Assembly: GCF_014230085.1 (NCBI RefSeq)
Contig: NZ_JACHVB010000020.1
Coordinates: forward strand, 372,001-436,000
DNA: 64,000 bases
Reading direction: 5' to 3'
Source: Ruficoccus amylovorans
GTDB taxonomy: Bacteria > Verrucomicrobiota > Verrucomicrobiia > Opitutales > Cerasicoccaceae
Both the position numbers and the translations under genes were made by a program. Below, piece after piece: positions 36,112-46,331 of this stretch. The stretch's first letter is position 1; each line of letters starts with the position of its first letter. The notes under the pieces are model-generated. The model had not been told where the DNA came from. It worked only from the letters and a program-made list of their open reading frames with translations, and did not search any database.

Positions 36112-37764
36112 TTAGTAGATCGTGGTCGATTCCTGGTCGAGGATCGGGTCGTCGCGGAAGTTGGTCATGGTTTCCACCTTCGTGGTGACCGTTCCGGCGC
36201 TGACAGCCTGGACCGTGATCGAGCGGGTGACTTCCTTACCCGGGGCCAGGGAGACCTGCGGGAAGGTGACCGTCTGACCGGAGATGACACCGCCGGCGCT
36301 GACCGAGATGATCTTCAGCTGGCTCGGGATGCTAACCTTCTGGCTGGTGACGCTGAAGGTCTCATACGAGGACTGGTTCAGGGCGTTCAGCGTGTAGGTG
36401 GTTTCCTGGCCGACCTGGATCGGGTCGATCGAGTCACGGATGGAGCTGTGGATACCCGGGACAGCGCGCCACACGGTGACGGCCTGAGCGGATTCCTTGA
36501 TCTCGCCGGTGCTGGCGGTCACGTTGTTGGTCGTGGTGATCGGACGGGTGGCATAGCCATTGACCGTGAAGCTCTTGGAAGCTCCGGGGGCCAGGGTGTC
36601 GATGGTCCACTCAATCACGTCAGCCGAGTCGTCGGTCTGCGGATTGGTGCTGCCCGGGCGCCAGTAGCCCCAGACATTGCGGGTCGGGTCCATCGAGGGG
36701 ACGATCGTGCGGCCGCCATTGTCAATGTCCTTGACGGTGGCGCTCTTGGCGAGCTGACCTTCGATGACGAAGCTGTCGGTCGGCAGCGTGTCAACCACGA
36801 GGATGTTGTTCAGCGTGGTGTCGCCGTCGTTGGTGACGGTGATGGTGTACGGCACGTCAGAGAAGATGTAGCCGTTAGCCGGGCCGGTCTTGGTGACCTT
36901 GAGGCTGGACTGCTGGACGAGAACCGGAGCGGTGGCCACGACGGGTTCGCCCTGGGCGAAGGTCGAGGTCGCGGTGTTGACGAACTTGCCGGGCTTGGTA
37001 GCGGTGGCAACAACGGTCATGGTGGCGGTCTGACCCGGGTCGAGGCTGCCGACGTTCTTGGAAAGCGGGCTCTTGGCGGTCCAGCCTTCGGGCAGCTTGT
37101 CGGTGATCACGACATTGTCAGCGTAGGCATTACCGGTGTTCTTGGCGGTAATGGTCCAGCTGGCGTCCTTGCCGAGTTCAACCGCGGCGGGACCAACCTT
37201 GGCCAGCGTGATTTCCGGCTTGCCGACGAAAATCGGCAGGCAGACCATCGGGTCGGCGCGGACGACGCTGCACACTTCGAAGTTGCCGATCTTGGAGGGA
37301 ACCACCGTGACGGTGATGTCCTTCTGATCGCCAGCCTTCATGGCTTCGAGATCCCAGGAGGGCATCCCGAACTGGTCCATGCTGGCCTTCGGGTCGGAGC
37401 TCTGGAACTTGATCTCAGCCGGGAGCATTTCGCTCACCACGACATTGGTGACGGGCTGCTTGGCCTTGACGTTGATCTTGTAGGTGAAAGGCGAACCGGC
37501 CATGGAACCGGACAGGTACTGTTTGCTGACAACGACGAGGTCATCTTCGTAGATGATCGACTTGTCGGCAGCCTTGGAGCTGTCGGCCTTGGTTTGGACA
37601 GCCTTGCCCTCGACTTGGGAATAGCCGTGGACATTACCTTCGGGACCGGCGGAAGCCTCAGGACCCGAAACGGTCTTGGTGGATTCGCAACCAGTAAGGA
37701 GAAGTGCGGCTGACAGTACCCCGGGAACCCAGAGGGACTTCAGCAGTGTGAGTGACAATTTCAT
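36112..37764 (-). CDS. DUF11-repeat lipoprotein, OmcB-like
   Basis: A 550-residue protein. A lipoprotein signal with lipobox LLLTGCES (Cys 26) anchors it to a membrane. Several DUF11-type beta-sandwich repeats follow, for example KPEITLAKVGPAAVELGKDA, WTITAKNTGNAYADNVVITD and YTITVTNDGDTTLNNILVVD. This layout resembles the chlamydial cysteine-rich envelope protein OmcB, but it has few cysteines. ATG 37764 begins the signal peptide; the frame is open to 37818. It is probably an abundant envelope protein, as it has a strong terminator. Confidence 0.82.
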   Translation of the reverse strand: MKLSLTLLKSLWVPGVLSAALLLTGCESTKTVSGPEASAGPEGNVHGYSQVEGKAVQTKADSSKAADKSIIYEDDLVVVSKQYLSGSMAGSPFTYKINVKAKQPVTNVVVSEMLPAEIKFQSSDPKASMDQFGMPSWDLEAMKAGDQKDITVTVVPSKIGNFEVCSVVRADPMVCLPIFVGKPEITLAKVGPAAVELGKDASWTITAKNTGNAYADNVVITDKLPEGWTAKSPLSKNVGSLDPGQTATMTVVATATKPGKFVNTATSTFAQGEPVVATAPVLVQQSSLKVTKTGPANGYIFSDVPYTITVTNDGDTTLNNILVVDTLPTDSFVIEGQLAKSATVKDIDNGGRTIVPSMDPTRNVWGYWRPGSTNPQTDDSADVIEWTIDTLAPGASKSFTVNGYATRPITTTNNVTASTGEIKESAQAVTVWRAVPGIHSSIRDSIDPIQVGQETTYTLNALNQSSYETFSVTSQKVSIPSQLKIISVSAGGVISGQTVTFPQVSLAPGKEVTRSITVQAVSAGTVTTKVETMTNFRDDPILDQESTTIY

Positions 37765-38046
37765 CGCGATCTTGGTTTGATTTAGGATTAGGTTTAAAGA
37801 AGCCTGAGCGCTAGACATAGCACACGGCTACGTAATTAGCAATCAAGCCCTTGATAACTAGGACTGTCAACTCCCAAAATGATGATGCATAGTGGCCTGC
37901 AGCATCCAGGGAGCGACAAAACGGGGAATCAATCGGCCGGAACCCCACACGCTTAATTCCTGAACGTCAGAAAAAAAACATCGCACAGGCCAATTACCGT
38001 TTGACCCACCCCCGCGCCTGTGTCAATTTAGTCTCATTTAAAAAAG

Positions 38047-38535
38047 ATGACCGTGCTAAACGAGCAAACCGTCGAAATCGAGAACCCCCGGGATACCTTT
38101 AAAAAGTTCCTGGTCAGCAAGGGCTTACGCGTCACCAATCAGCGTATGGCGATTTTTGATGCCGCCTTCGAGTTGAATGACCACTTCACGGCGGAGGATC
38201 TGCTCGACCGTTCCCGGCAGCTTGACGATTCGGTCTCGCGGGCCACGGTTTACCGTTCGTTGCCCATCTTGACCGAGAGCGGATTGATCCGTGAAATCGA
38301 CGTGGGCCACGATAATAAATACTATCACTCCAACCGTCAGGCCCGTACTTTTCAGGCCCAGGTGATTTGTGAAGATTGTGGTAAAATTTTCGAAGTGGAC
38401 GCGCCATTCATGGAATGGTACGGCAAAACCGTCTGTGACAAGCTCAACATGAAGCCCGAGTCACAGCGCCTTCAGGTCAACGCCCACTGCCTGTTTCGCG
38501 CCGAAACCGGCGTCTGCGAACGCGCCGCCAAGTAA
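38047..38535 (+). CDS. Fur family transcriptional regulator
   Basis: A 162-residue regulator with a Fur winged helix ([20 protein letters not shown], then [20 protein letters not shown]). The structural zinc motif [11 protein letters not shown] is present, and a second Cys pair lies near the C-terminus ([11 protein letters not shown]). The second metal-binding residues, for example in [10 protein letters not shown], also look conserved. It may sense iron, zinc or peroxide; the sequence does not decide. It precedes nadA by 78 bases on the same strand. Confidence 0.9.
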   Translation: MTVLNEQTVEIENPRDTFKKFLVSKGLRVTNQRMAIFDAAFELNDHFTAEDLLDRSRQLDDSVSRATVYRSLPILTESGLIREIDVGHDNKYYHSNRQARTFQAQVICEDCGKIFEVDAPFMEWYGKTVCDKLNMKPESQRLQVNAHCLFRAETGVCERAAK

Positions 38536-38613
38536 GCAGGGCCCCCTGCCCGCTTGCCGATATTTATTCTCTCCCGGTATTGACTGCACACCGGCGCTGA
38601 CAAATCTTTACCT

Positions 38614-39600
<987 letters not shown>

Positions 39601-39601
39601 T

Positions 39602-39658
39602 CCGGGTTGCACCCGGTGGCATTGAAGGGCTACGCCCCTACGCGGCCAGAAAGGCCGC
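39602..39658. repeat. Three small consecutive hairpins
   Basis: Between nadA and the convergent esterase lie CCGGGT/ACCCGG (39602-39616), an imperfect GGG-CCC hairpin (about 39626-39639) and GCGGCC/GGCCGC (39642-39658). None has a T-tract. The layout resembles the hairpin arrays at 3507 and 33506. Confidence 0.55.
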
Positions 39659-39695
39659 TACCCCGAGCAGTGGTGCCGCAGCCCAGGGGCGATAA

Positions 39696-41249
39696 TTACT
39701 CCTGTGCGACAACGAACGGGGCCAGCGGCAGGCCGTCGGTATTGAAGACGCTGGCCAAGGGTTTCGCCCACGGGGTGTAGAGGTAACGCACGCCGGTAAA
39801 CTTGCCGCTGACTTCCGGGCGCACGATCACGGAATCTCCTGAAACCTCCGCGTGAGCGGGTTTCCACGTGCCATCGGCGGCGAGGACTTCAAAGCCTGTC
39901 GCGGCGGAAACCGGGCGCAGGTGCGAACCGTCGAGGTCGAAAGCCAGCACCGCCGTTTTTCCCTGAAAATCCACCTCCTCGATCAAGGGGCCGTAGGCGT
40001 TGATGTCGGTGCGGCCATAGACATCCTTCAACGCGATCCGCTCCATGCGCCGCCCCACAACGGTTTTGTTCTTCGGGTGAATGTCCTTCTCCTCGCCTTC
40101 GTCGATGAGGACGACCATCCCGATATGCTCACCGTTCTGAAAGACCGCTGTCTGCTTCTGGCGCACCTCTTCCCACTCCGACGAATCGTACGAAGGCAAT
40201 TGCGCGAAAATAAACGGCAGGGACTCGTCCCCCCAGGCACGCCGCCATGCCCCGATCAGACCCTTCAACTGCGCGTCAAAGGTTGCCGATGAGGGGGCCT
40301 TGGCGTCATTTTCCCCCTGGTACCAGAGGAAGCCCCGGACGGTGTAGCCTGCGGCCGGGGCCACTTTCCCGTTGAACAGGTAAGCGGGCGTGCGGAAGGC
40401 ATCCGGGCTGTCCGGCCAGGGCTTGTGCAGTTCGGAGATCGAGAACGGCCTCGGGGGAAGCGGTTTACCCGCGGCCTTGGCAGCGGCCACCTTTGCTTCG
40501 TAGTCGGCACGGGTGCGCTCCACCTGCTTCAGCGCGGCCTCATAGTCGTAGGCATCACGGCGCTTGAGAAAGTCTTCCCAGATAGCCCGAAAATCTTCCG
40601 ACTCCGATACGGTCTGCTGATCGACCCAGGCCCGCATCGGCGTGCCGCCGTGCGCGCTCGAAATCATCCCCACCGGCGTATCGAGGTCCTTCATCAGCGC
40701 CTCGGCGAAATACACCGCGACAGAGTGAAAACGGTACTTTTCCAGATTTTCCGGCGTGCAGACCAGCCATTTGCTTTCGGGGTTGAAGTCCTCCTGCGGT
40801 TCAGCCGCCACCGTCGTGCGCGGTTGCCAGAAGTAGCGAATCAGCGGATAATCTCCCTCTGTCTTGATTCGTTGCCAGTCGGAGGTCGATGGGATACCCA
40901 ACTCCATGTTCGACTGCCCGCCGGTCATCCAGACTTCGCCCACCAGGACATTGGCGATCTCAACCCCCGTCTCGCCATTTTCGTCAATACGCATGACCGC
41001 GGGAGCCTTGCTCGCGGTAAGCGGCCCCAACTCGACGCTCCACCGGCCCTCGTCATCGGCCACGGCGGACGCCTCGTCTTCCCCCAAGCGGACGCTTATC
41101 CCGGCTCCGGCAGTTGCACGGCCCCAGATTTTAACAGGTTCGCCGGCCTGGAGCACCATGTTGTCCGAAAAAATACGCGGCAGCTTGAGCACCGCGTGCG
41201 CACTGGCACCGCAAACACAAATCAGGAGCAGGCTAATCAGTTTCTTCAT
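39696..41249 (-). CDS. Sialate O-acetylesterase-like SGNH hydrolase
   Basis: A 517-residue exported protein. The signal peptide is residues 1-19 (KKLISLLLICVCGASAHA). WMTGGQSNMELGI near residue 110 carries the catalytic Ser of the sialate O-acetylesterase family; VRGFLWYQGENDAK supplies the second block, and the Asp/His region lies in KDIHPKNKTVVG. It removes O-acetyl groups from sialic acid or from plant/algal glycans. Divergent from the MFS transporter, with which it may act in glycan use. Confidence 0.9.
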   Translation of the reverse strand: MKKLISLLLICVCGASAHAVLKLPRIFSDNMVLQAGEPVKIWGRATAGAGISVRLGEDEASAVADDEGRWSVELGPLTASKAPAVMRIDENGETGVEIANVLVGEVWMTGGQSNMELGIPSTSDWQRIKTEGDYPLIRYFWQPRTTVAAEPQEDFNPESKWLVCTPENLEKYRFHSVAVYFAEALMKDLDTPVGMISSAHGGTPMRAWVDQQTVSESEDFRAIWEDFLKRRDAYDYEAALKQVERTRADYEAKVAAAKAAGKPLPPRPFSISELHKPWPDSPDAFRTPAYLFNGKVAPAAGYTVRGFLWYQGENDAKAPSSATFDAQLKGLIGAWRRAWGDESLPFIFAQLPSYDSSEWEEVRQKQTAVFQNGEHIGMVVLIDEGEEKDIHPKNKTVVGRRMERIALKDVYGRTDINAYGPLIEEVDFQGKTAVLAFDLDGSHLRPVSAATGFEVLAADGTWKPAHAEVSGDSVIVRPEVSGKFTGVRYLYTPWAKPLASVFNTDGLPLAPFVVAQE

Positions 41250-41492
41250 GTTTCTTGTCGCTGAATATCAAAAGCCGGGTTCTGCGCGGCACCGTTCGGC
41301 CATGTTGCCATTCCAATGCAGCGTAATAACACTAAGCCGCCCCAACTCATGCTTTAAAAGCAAAAAATCAAAATAACAGAGCCGGGCAATCATCTCTCCT
41401 GCCGCCCCCCCGCGAGCCACTTTCTTGCATTCCGCATTGCCGGGCGGATACAGGTGTGCCAGCATGACCGGTTGATTCAACCCTGATCCGCC

Positions 41493-42731
41493 ATGCCTGC
41501 CGAGCCCATTCCCGCCCCCCTGCCCATTGACGGGGCGGACCGGGAAGCGGCCAGGCAGACGTATTTCTACGACCGCTGGCGGGGCTTTTTCTACGGGCTG
41601 CTGGAGCCGGGCTGGGTGACGTTTTCGCTCATCATCGCGATCCGGCATTTCGACATGCCCGACTACCTCAAGGCGCTGCTGCCGGCGGCGGCCTTTATCG
41701 GGCTGTTTTTCAACATACTCACGGTTTCGGCCTGCGGGCGTACGCAGAAAAACGCTTCACGCCTGATCTCGTACATCATGCTGACCTGCGCGGCCTGCAT
41801 CACCGGGGCGATGCTCTCACCCTCGCTGGCGCTGTTTCTGGGCTTCTTCATCGCGGCCAATATCATGTATGTGCAAAACCCCCCGCTGCTGATCCAGATC
41901 TACTCGGCCAACTACCGACCCGGCGAGCGCGGCGGCAAAGTCTCCACCGTGTTGATCCTGCTTTCGCTGGGCGGGATCACTGCGGGTTGGCTCGGAGGCA
42001 AGGCACTCGACCACGACATTACGATTTATCCGTTCATTCTGGCGGGGATGGCGGCGGCATGCGTAATCAGCGCGGCCATCGTGCGCCGTATCCCTTCCCA
42101 GCAGCTCGACCCAAAGTCCAACGCCAACCCGATCAAAAGCCTGTCCGTCATATGGCAGGACAAGCTCTTCGGCTGGCTGCTGCTGTGCTGGATGCTGATG
42201 GGCGCGACCAACCTGATGACGATCCCGGTGCGCATCGAGTACATGGCCGATCCCAAGTACGGCATCAACGCAAGCAACTTCGAGATCTCGCTCATCACGT
42301 TCATCGTCCCGATGACCTCCCGCATGCTCAGCACCAAGGTCTGGGGCTTCCTCTTCGACCGGATGAACTTCATCTCCTGGCGTATCCTGATCAACTGCTG
42401 CTTCATGGCCTCGTTCCTGATCTACTACAACAGCCATTCGCTGTTTTTCCTCGGGCTGGGCATGGCCTTTATCGGGATGGCCATGGGCGGGGGCAACATC
42501 GCCTGGACCCTCTGGGTAACGAAGCTCGCCCCAACCAACAAGGTCTCCACCTACATGAGTGCCCACACCGCCCTGACCGGCGTTCGCGGCACGGCGGCTC
42601 CCTTCATCGGCTACTGGGTGCTGGCGCATTTTACCGCGCCCGGCATCGGCCTGCTCTGCGCCGGGCTCATGGTGCTGGCCAGCTTCATGTTCGCCGCCGC
42701 CTGGAAATCGCCCCGTATGCGCGGAAATTGA
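41493..42731 (+). CDS. MFS transporter
   Basis: A 412-residue inner-membrane protein with about 12 hydrophobic segments in two halves, as in the major facilitator superfamily. The linker between halves (RRIPSQQLDPKSNANPIK) is charged, and Gly-rich pairs such as LFLGLGMAFIGMAMGGGN suit MFS helices. The substrate cannot be predicted. Divergent from the sialate esterase gene (243-base gap), which hints at sugar uptake. Confidence 0.8.
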   Translation: MPAEPIPAPLPIDGADREAARQTYFYDRWRGFFYGLLEPGWVTFSLIIAIRHFDMPDYLKALLPAAAFIGLFFNILTVSACGRTQKNASRLISYIMLTCAACITGAMLSPSLALFLGFFIAANIMYVQNPPLLIQIYSANYRPGERGGKVSTVLILLSLGGITAGWLGGKALDHDITIYPFILAGMAAACVISAAIVRRIPSQQLDPKSNANPIKSLSVIWQDKLFGWLLLCWMLMGATNLMTIPVRIEYMADPKYGINASNFEISLITFIVPMTSRMLSTKVWGFLFDRMNFISWRILINCCFMASFLIYYNSHSLFFLGLGMAFIGMAMGGGNIAWTLWVTKLAPTNKVSTYMSAHTALTGVRGTAAPFIGYWVLAHFTAPGIGLLCAGLMVLASFMFAAAWKSPRMRGN

Positions 42732-42737
42732 GCCGGG

Positions 42738-42765
42738 CAAAAAAGCGAGCCTCATTCATGAGGCT
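42738..42765 (-). terminator. Probable terminator of the gene at 42752
   Basis: An 8-base-pair stem AGCCTCAT/ATGAGGCT (42748-42755 with 42758-42765) is followed on the minus strand by CGC and TTTTTT. It overlaps the last codons of the leftward gene. Confidence 0.6.
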
Positions 42766-43414
42766 GGCCATCCGCAGCGGCGTGCATCTGCCGACACGGG
42801 CCCTGCCGGCGCTTCGCAACCCAGGCATTGACCGTCTTGTAAAACACGACTGGCAGGACAAACGGAAGCAGGTGGGCAATCAACCGCCAGATCCCGATGT
42901 CCTCCGCTTTTAGAGGACGCTCTTTAATCGTGAGCTGAATCAGCAGAATGAACAGCGCCAGAGACACGAAGAAAAGGTACTCTTTGGTCATCAAGTCAAT
43001 CAGTCCCACCCGCGTGCCGGTTTCCCGGTTGATGAGAGTTTTACAGCAGAAAAGGTAACCCGCCAGAAACACCCCCATGCTCAAGGCCAACGCGAGCATC
43101 GGCCCACCGCCCAGCGTAAAAAATGCCTTCGAGAAACTCCCGATCGTCCAAAAAATCCCCGTGTAAGCCAGGACACCGACGGTCCATTTGATGTTGTCCG
43201 GTTGCGGACGCTTCAACAGGCGAACCGCATAGACAAGCCCAACGGCCATCGGGACCGCGAATAAAAGAGGGGCCAAAGACAACAACAGCGCCTCAAATTC
43301 GAGCCCCTGACTCAACAGCGTATGGACGATCCCGAACAAGACCAGCGCCAGCCAACAGCCGTTTAAGGCAATGGCAAGCCAGGCAACGTAAAACGAAATC
43401 GAACGGGCTCTCAT
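42752..43414 (-). CDS. Multi-pass membrane protein of unknown function
   Basis: A 220-residue protein with about six hydrophobic segments, for example FYVAWLAIALNGCWLALVLF and MLALALSMGVFLAGYLFC. No family was recognised. It is convergent with the MFS transporter and separated from the M23 peptidase gene by about 115 bases; it probably forms its own unit, ended by the hairpin at 42738. Confidence 0.6.
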   Translation of the reverse strand: MRARSISFYVAWLAIALNGCWLALVLFGIVHTLLSQGLEFEALLLSLAPLLFAVPMAVGLVYAVRLLKRPQPDNIKWTVGVLAYTGIFWTIGSFSKAFFTLGGGPMLALALSMGVFLAGYLFCCKTLINRETGTRVGLIDLMTKEYLFFVSLALFILLIQLTIKERPLKAEDIGIWRLIAHLLPFVLPVVFYKTVNAWVAKRRQGPCRQMHAAADGQPHE

Positions 43415-43530
43415 TGGGCCCTTTTACCATTAACGATGATGACGCCAGGATTCAATATAATTCACTATTCCCTCCCACAGTCCCGAACTGCTGGCAGACA
43501 TCCAATAGATACGTCTTTTCTGTCCCCGCA

Positions 43531-44565
43531 TCAGCGAAAGCCGAAGATCAACTGGAGGCTGTTCTTGAGGCCGGAGCCGAGCGAGGGCTTGCCGTTTTTA
43601 ATGAGGAGGGTGTCGCGGTTGTTGTGGGAGAGGGCTTCCTCGTTGTAATTGAGCAGGGCGATGTCGCCCTCTCGGCGGGTGCCGACATCTTCCGACGTGA
43701 GCGGTGTCCAGCGGATCGGCATGCCTTCGGAGGTGTAGTCGATCTCCCATCCGGTCAGGCCCTGTGCCGGGATGGGCTGAGTCAGCAGCGCCGGGTAGCG
43801 CGTGATAAAGTCCGGTGCCTGCCGGGTTGAAACCTGCAAGGTAAAGGCCACCGGCTGCGACTGGATCAGCTCGCGCATGCTGGTGAGCCGTCCGGTGCGC
43901 GCCCGCTCGAAGAACCGCAGCGGGTCCATGCCGGTGAGGTTGATGCCGTTGTAGTTGCCGTGCTGGTTTTTGCCGCCGTAGCGCTTGTAGTTATAAAAAT
44001 CCTGAAAGCGGTTCGAGTCGCGCAGGCCAATCTCAAAGTGCAGGTGCGAGCGGCTCTTGGGGATGGAATAGCCCCCGGCAGAGCGCCCCATCCGGCCCAG
44101 CCGCCCTCCGGCCTCGACCTGGACCCCGGCCTGAATCCGCGAGTCGATGTCGGCCATGTGCGCGTAAAGGGTGTAAACGGGCACATCCAGCTGCGTATGC
44201 TCGATCACGACATAACGGCCGTAGCCGCTGTTCCCGGCGATGCGGTTAACATAGGCCACGCGCCCGGCCATCGCGGCGTAGATCGGGTCGGTGGCCTCGC
44301 CGTTGCGGTCGCGGCCCATCGGTTTGAGGTCGATCCCCTCGTGGAAGCGCGTGCCTCCGTTGCGCACGAGCCCGTAAAGGCCGCTCTCGGGACGGCCCGA
44401 TGCGGTCGGCTGAAGCAGCGGCATGATGTCGCCGGTCTGAAAATACTCCCCGTCCGGCGTCGGCCAATAGACGGGAATCAGGTTCCCCTGCTGCGCCCAG
44501 GCACTGCCGCAGGCCAGCAGGAACAGGAGCGCGAAACCGGCCCGGAGGCGCTTGTCCATCCCCAT
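43531..44565 (-). CDS. M23-family metallopeptidase (secreted)
   Basis: A 344-residue exported protein. The signal peptide is residues 6-24 (LRAGFALLFLLACGSAWAQQ). The peptidase M23/LytM domain has zinc ligands in FHEGIDLKP and SRSHLHFEIGL, joined by VVIEHTQLDVPVYTLYAHM. It may cut peptidoglycan cross-links or act as an activator of amidases. The C-terminal 130 residues are unassigned. It begins 8 bases after the upstream lipoprotein, so the two form an operon. Confidence 0.88.
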   Translation of the reverse strand: MGMDKRLRAGFALLFLLACGSAWAQQGNLIPVYWPTPDGEYFQTGDIMPLLQPTASGRPESGLYGLVRNGGTRFHEGIDLKPMGRDRNGEATDPIYAAMAGRVAYVNRIAGNSGYGRYVVIEHTQLDVPVYTLYAHMADIDSRIQAGVQVEAGGRLGRMGRSAGGYSIPKSRSHLHFEIGLRDSNRFQDFYNYKRYGGKNQHGNYNGINLTGMDPLRFFERARTGRLTSMRELIQSQPVAFTLQVSTRQAPDFITRYPALLTQPIPAQGLTGWEIDYTSEGMPIRWTPLTSEDVGTRREGDIALLNYNEEALSHNNRDTLLIKNGKPSLGSGLKNSLQLIFGFR

Positions 44566-44573
44566 GATTCGGA

Positions 44574-45077
44574 TCAGTCCCGCTTCATCTGGTTAATCTT
44601 TTTGATGGCCTCCTGCATCTTGGGCAGCAGCTCCATCGCCTCCTCGTCTGTCAGTTCCGTGAAGGTGTAGAAAAGCCCGCCCTGCATGGGACCGTCGATC
44701 TGGCGGGCACCGATGGGTTTGCCGTCGATCACCGTGACGATCATGCGCCCCATGTTGGTGACGGAGGTGCGGTACAGTTCGCGCTGCCCCTCGTCGTCGA
44801 AGTAAAAGCGGAAGGCCAGCTTGCCCGAATCGACCTTGACCAGTTCGGCATTGAGCACGTTCCAGGGTTGGATGATCGGCTGGGCGAAGACCGTGTAGCG
44901 CAGGCCGCTCTTGTCGAGCGACATTTCCATGCCCTTGTCCAGCGTGTTGTAGGAGTTCCCCATCTCCAGGTAAAAGCTGGGGGCACCCTCGACGTTCTCA
45001 TCGCAGGCGGCGATGAAAACAAAAGGCACGAGCAGGAGCGCGCGTAAAAGGAAGCGGCGGACAGAGCGTTTTGACAT
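44574..45077 (-). CDS. Lipoprotein of unknown function
   Basis: A 167-residue protein with a lipoprotein signal (FLLRALLLVPFVFIAACDE; lipobox IAAC). The soluble part (FYLEMGNSYNTLDKGMEMSL and TFTELTDEEAMELLPKMQ) belongs to no family recognised here. ATG 45077 begins the signal peptide; the longer frame to 45263 crosses the tRNA-Cys gene and is rejected. It precedes the M23 peptidase gene by 8 bases, which suggests a related envelope role. Confidence 0.75.
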   Translation of the reverse strand: MSKRSVRRFLLRALLLVPFVFIAACDENVEGAPSFYLEMGNSYNTLDKGMEMSLDKSGLRYTVFAQPIIQPWNVLNAELVKVDSGKLAFRFYFDDEGQRELYRTSVTNMGRMIVTVIDGKPIGARQIDGPMQGGLFYTFTELTDEEAMELLPKMQEAIKKINQMKRD

Positions 45078-45202
45078 AACCCCATGCTTTGCGCGGCAGC
45101 GGCGGCAGGCAAGGCGATTTTCAAGAAAGCCCGCAACCAGACAGAAAGGGGTTCGCTTTTTCCGCGAGGGGCTTGGCCCTTTCCGGCACACGGGTAAAAA
45201 AT

Positions 45203-45277
45203 TGGAGGTGCGGGGCGGAATCGAACCGCCGTATAGGAGTTTTGCAGACTCCGGCCTTACCACTTGGCTACCGCACC
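45203..45277 (-). tRNA. tRNA-Cys (GCA anticodon)
   Basis: A 75-base cloverleaf on the minus strand. Acceptor GGTGCGG pairs with CCGCACC, the anticodon loop is CTGCAAA with anticodon GCA, the T-arm is GGTTCGATTCC, and CCA is encoded. A T-run follows its 3' end. Confidence 0.95.
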
Positions 45278-45406
45278 CCGTGCGAAAAACAGGTTAGTCT
45301 GCGTAAACATCGCAACCTTTCAAGCGGTTTTTCACCGAAACGAGCAAAATGTTTGCCAAGGGGCGGTTTCAGCCAGAATCTGGCCCCACTAATTTCCCCC
45401 TCCGAT

Positions 45407-46186
45407 ATGAGCTGTACCGTATTTTCCATCGCCAACCAGAAAGGCGGAGTCGGCAAGACCACCACCGCGATCAATCTCGGCTGGGCCCTGGCCGAACGCA
45501 AAGTCCCCACCCTGCTGATCGACCTCGACCCGCAGGCCAACGCCACCAGCGCTCTGGGCTTCGAGAAGACGCCCGGCTCCAGCCTCTACGGCGCGCTGCA
45601 CGGGGACGGAGCCGCCGAAGAGCGCGTTATCGAGACCCGCCAGAAAGATCTTTTCCTCATCGGCAGCGAGGTGGACCTCGCCGCCATCGAGATCGAACTG
45701 GGACAGCAGGAGGACTACCTCGTACGCCTGCGCGAAGTCCTCAAGCCCCTGCGCGAGAGCGGCAAGTACCGCGCCATCATCCTGGACTGCCCGCCCGCCC
45801 TGGGCATGATTTCCATGAACGGTCTGGCCGCCGCCGACTACCTGCTGGTCGCGCTCCAGTGCGAGTACCTAGCGATGGAGGGCCTCGGGCAGATCATGGG
45901 CGTGGTTGACCAACTCACCAGCGCGGGCGTCAACCCCAACCTGGCCGTGGGCGGCATCCTCATGACCATGTACGACAAGCGCACCAACCTCTCCCGCCAG
46001 GTCGTGCAGGAAGTCAAGGAACACCTGGGCGAACTGGTCTTCGACACCCACATCCCGCGCACCGTCCGCCTCTCCGAGGCCCCCAGCTTCGGGCAGTCGA
46101 TCTTCGAGTACGAACGCCTCGGAGCCGGTTCGCACGCCTACAAGAAATTCGCCAAGGAGTTTATCAAGCGCTTCGGGCTAAAGTGA
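45407..46186 (+). CDS. parA: ParA family ATPase
   Basis: A 259-residue deviant-Walker ATPase. The loop FSIANQKGGVGKTTTAINLG at residues 5-24 carries the ParA-type KGGVGKT. ALLIDLDPQANATSALGF-like Walker A' (TLLIDLDPQANATSA) and IILDCPPALGMISMNGL follow. It matches chromosomal Soj/ParA, which helps segregate replication origins. No parB lies in the window. The frame is open from 45089 but crosses tRNA-Cys on the other strand, so ATG 45407 is preferred. Confidence 0.9.
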   Translation: MSCTVFSIANQKGGVGKTTTAINLGWALAERKVPTLLIDLDPQANATSALGFEKTPGSSLYGALHGDGAAEERVIETRQKDLFLIGSEVDLAAIEIELGQQEDYLVRLREVLKPLRESGKYRAIILDCPPALGMISMNGLAAADYLLVALQCEYLAMEGLGQIMGVVDQLTSAGVNPNLAVGGILMTMYDKRTNLSRQVVQEVKEHLGELVFDTHIPRTVRLSEAPSFGQSIFEYERLGAGSHAYKKFAKEFIKRFGLK

Positions 46187-46200
46187 GTTTTCTTGATTTA

Positions 46201-46240
46201 AACCACAGGGGACACAGAGAACACAGAGGAAGAAAAGGGT
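46201..46240. repeat. CACAG-type dispersed repeat
   Basis: The sequence AACCACAGGGGACACAGAGA, then ACACAGAGGAAG, lies between parA and rnc. It is the same style as 14880-14910 and 62908-62975 (CCACAGATGACACAGATG). Such CACAG/CACGG repeats are scattered between genes. No coding role is seen. Confidence 0.6.
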
Positions 46241-46331
46241 TAATGGTTGAAGCGAGGAAGGATGCGGCCATTAAACAATGAACCATTTAACAATTCAGCC
46301 TCTGCGGTTAATCCAAGTGAGCTAAATCCCC

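Noticed and set aside
45089-45406. Extended start for parA
   Set aside because: The extension reads through the tRNA-Cys gene on the other strand and adds no conserved sequence; ATG 45407 gives a normal ParA N-terminus.
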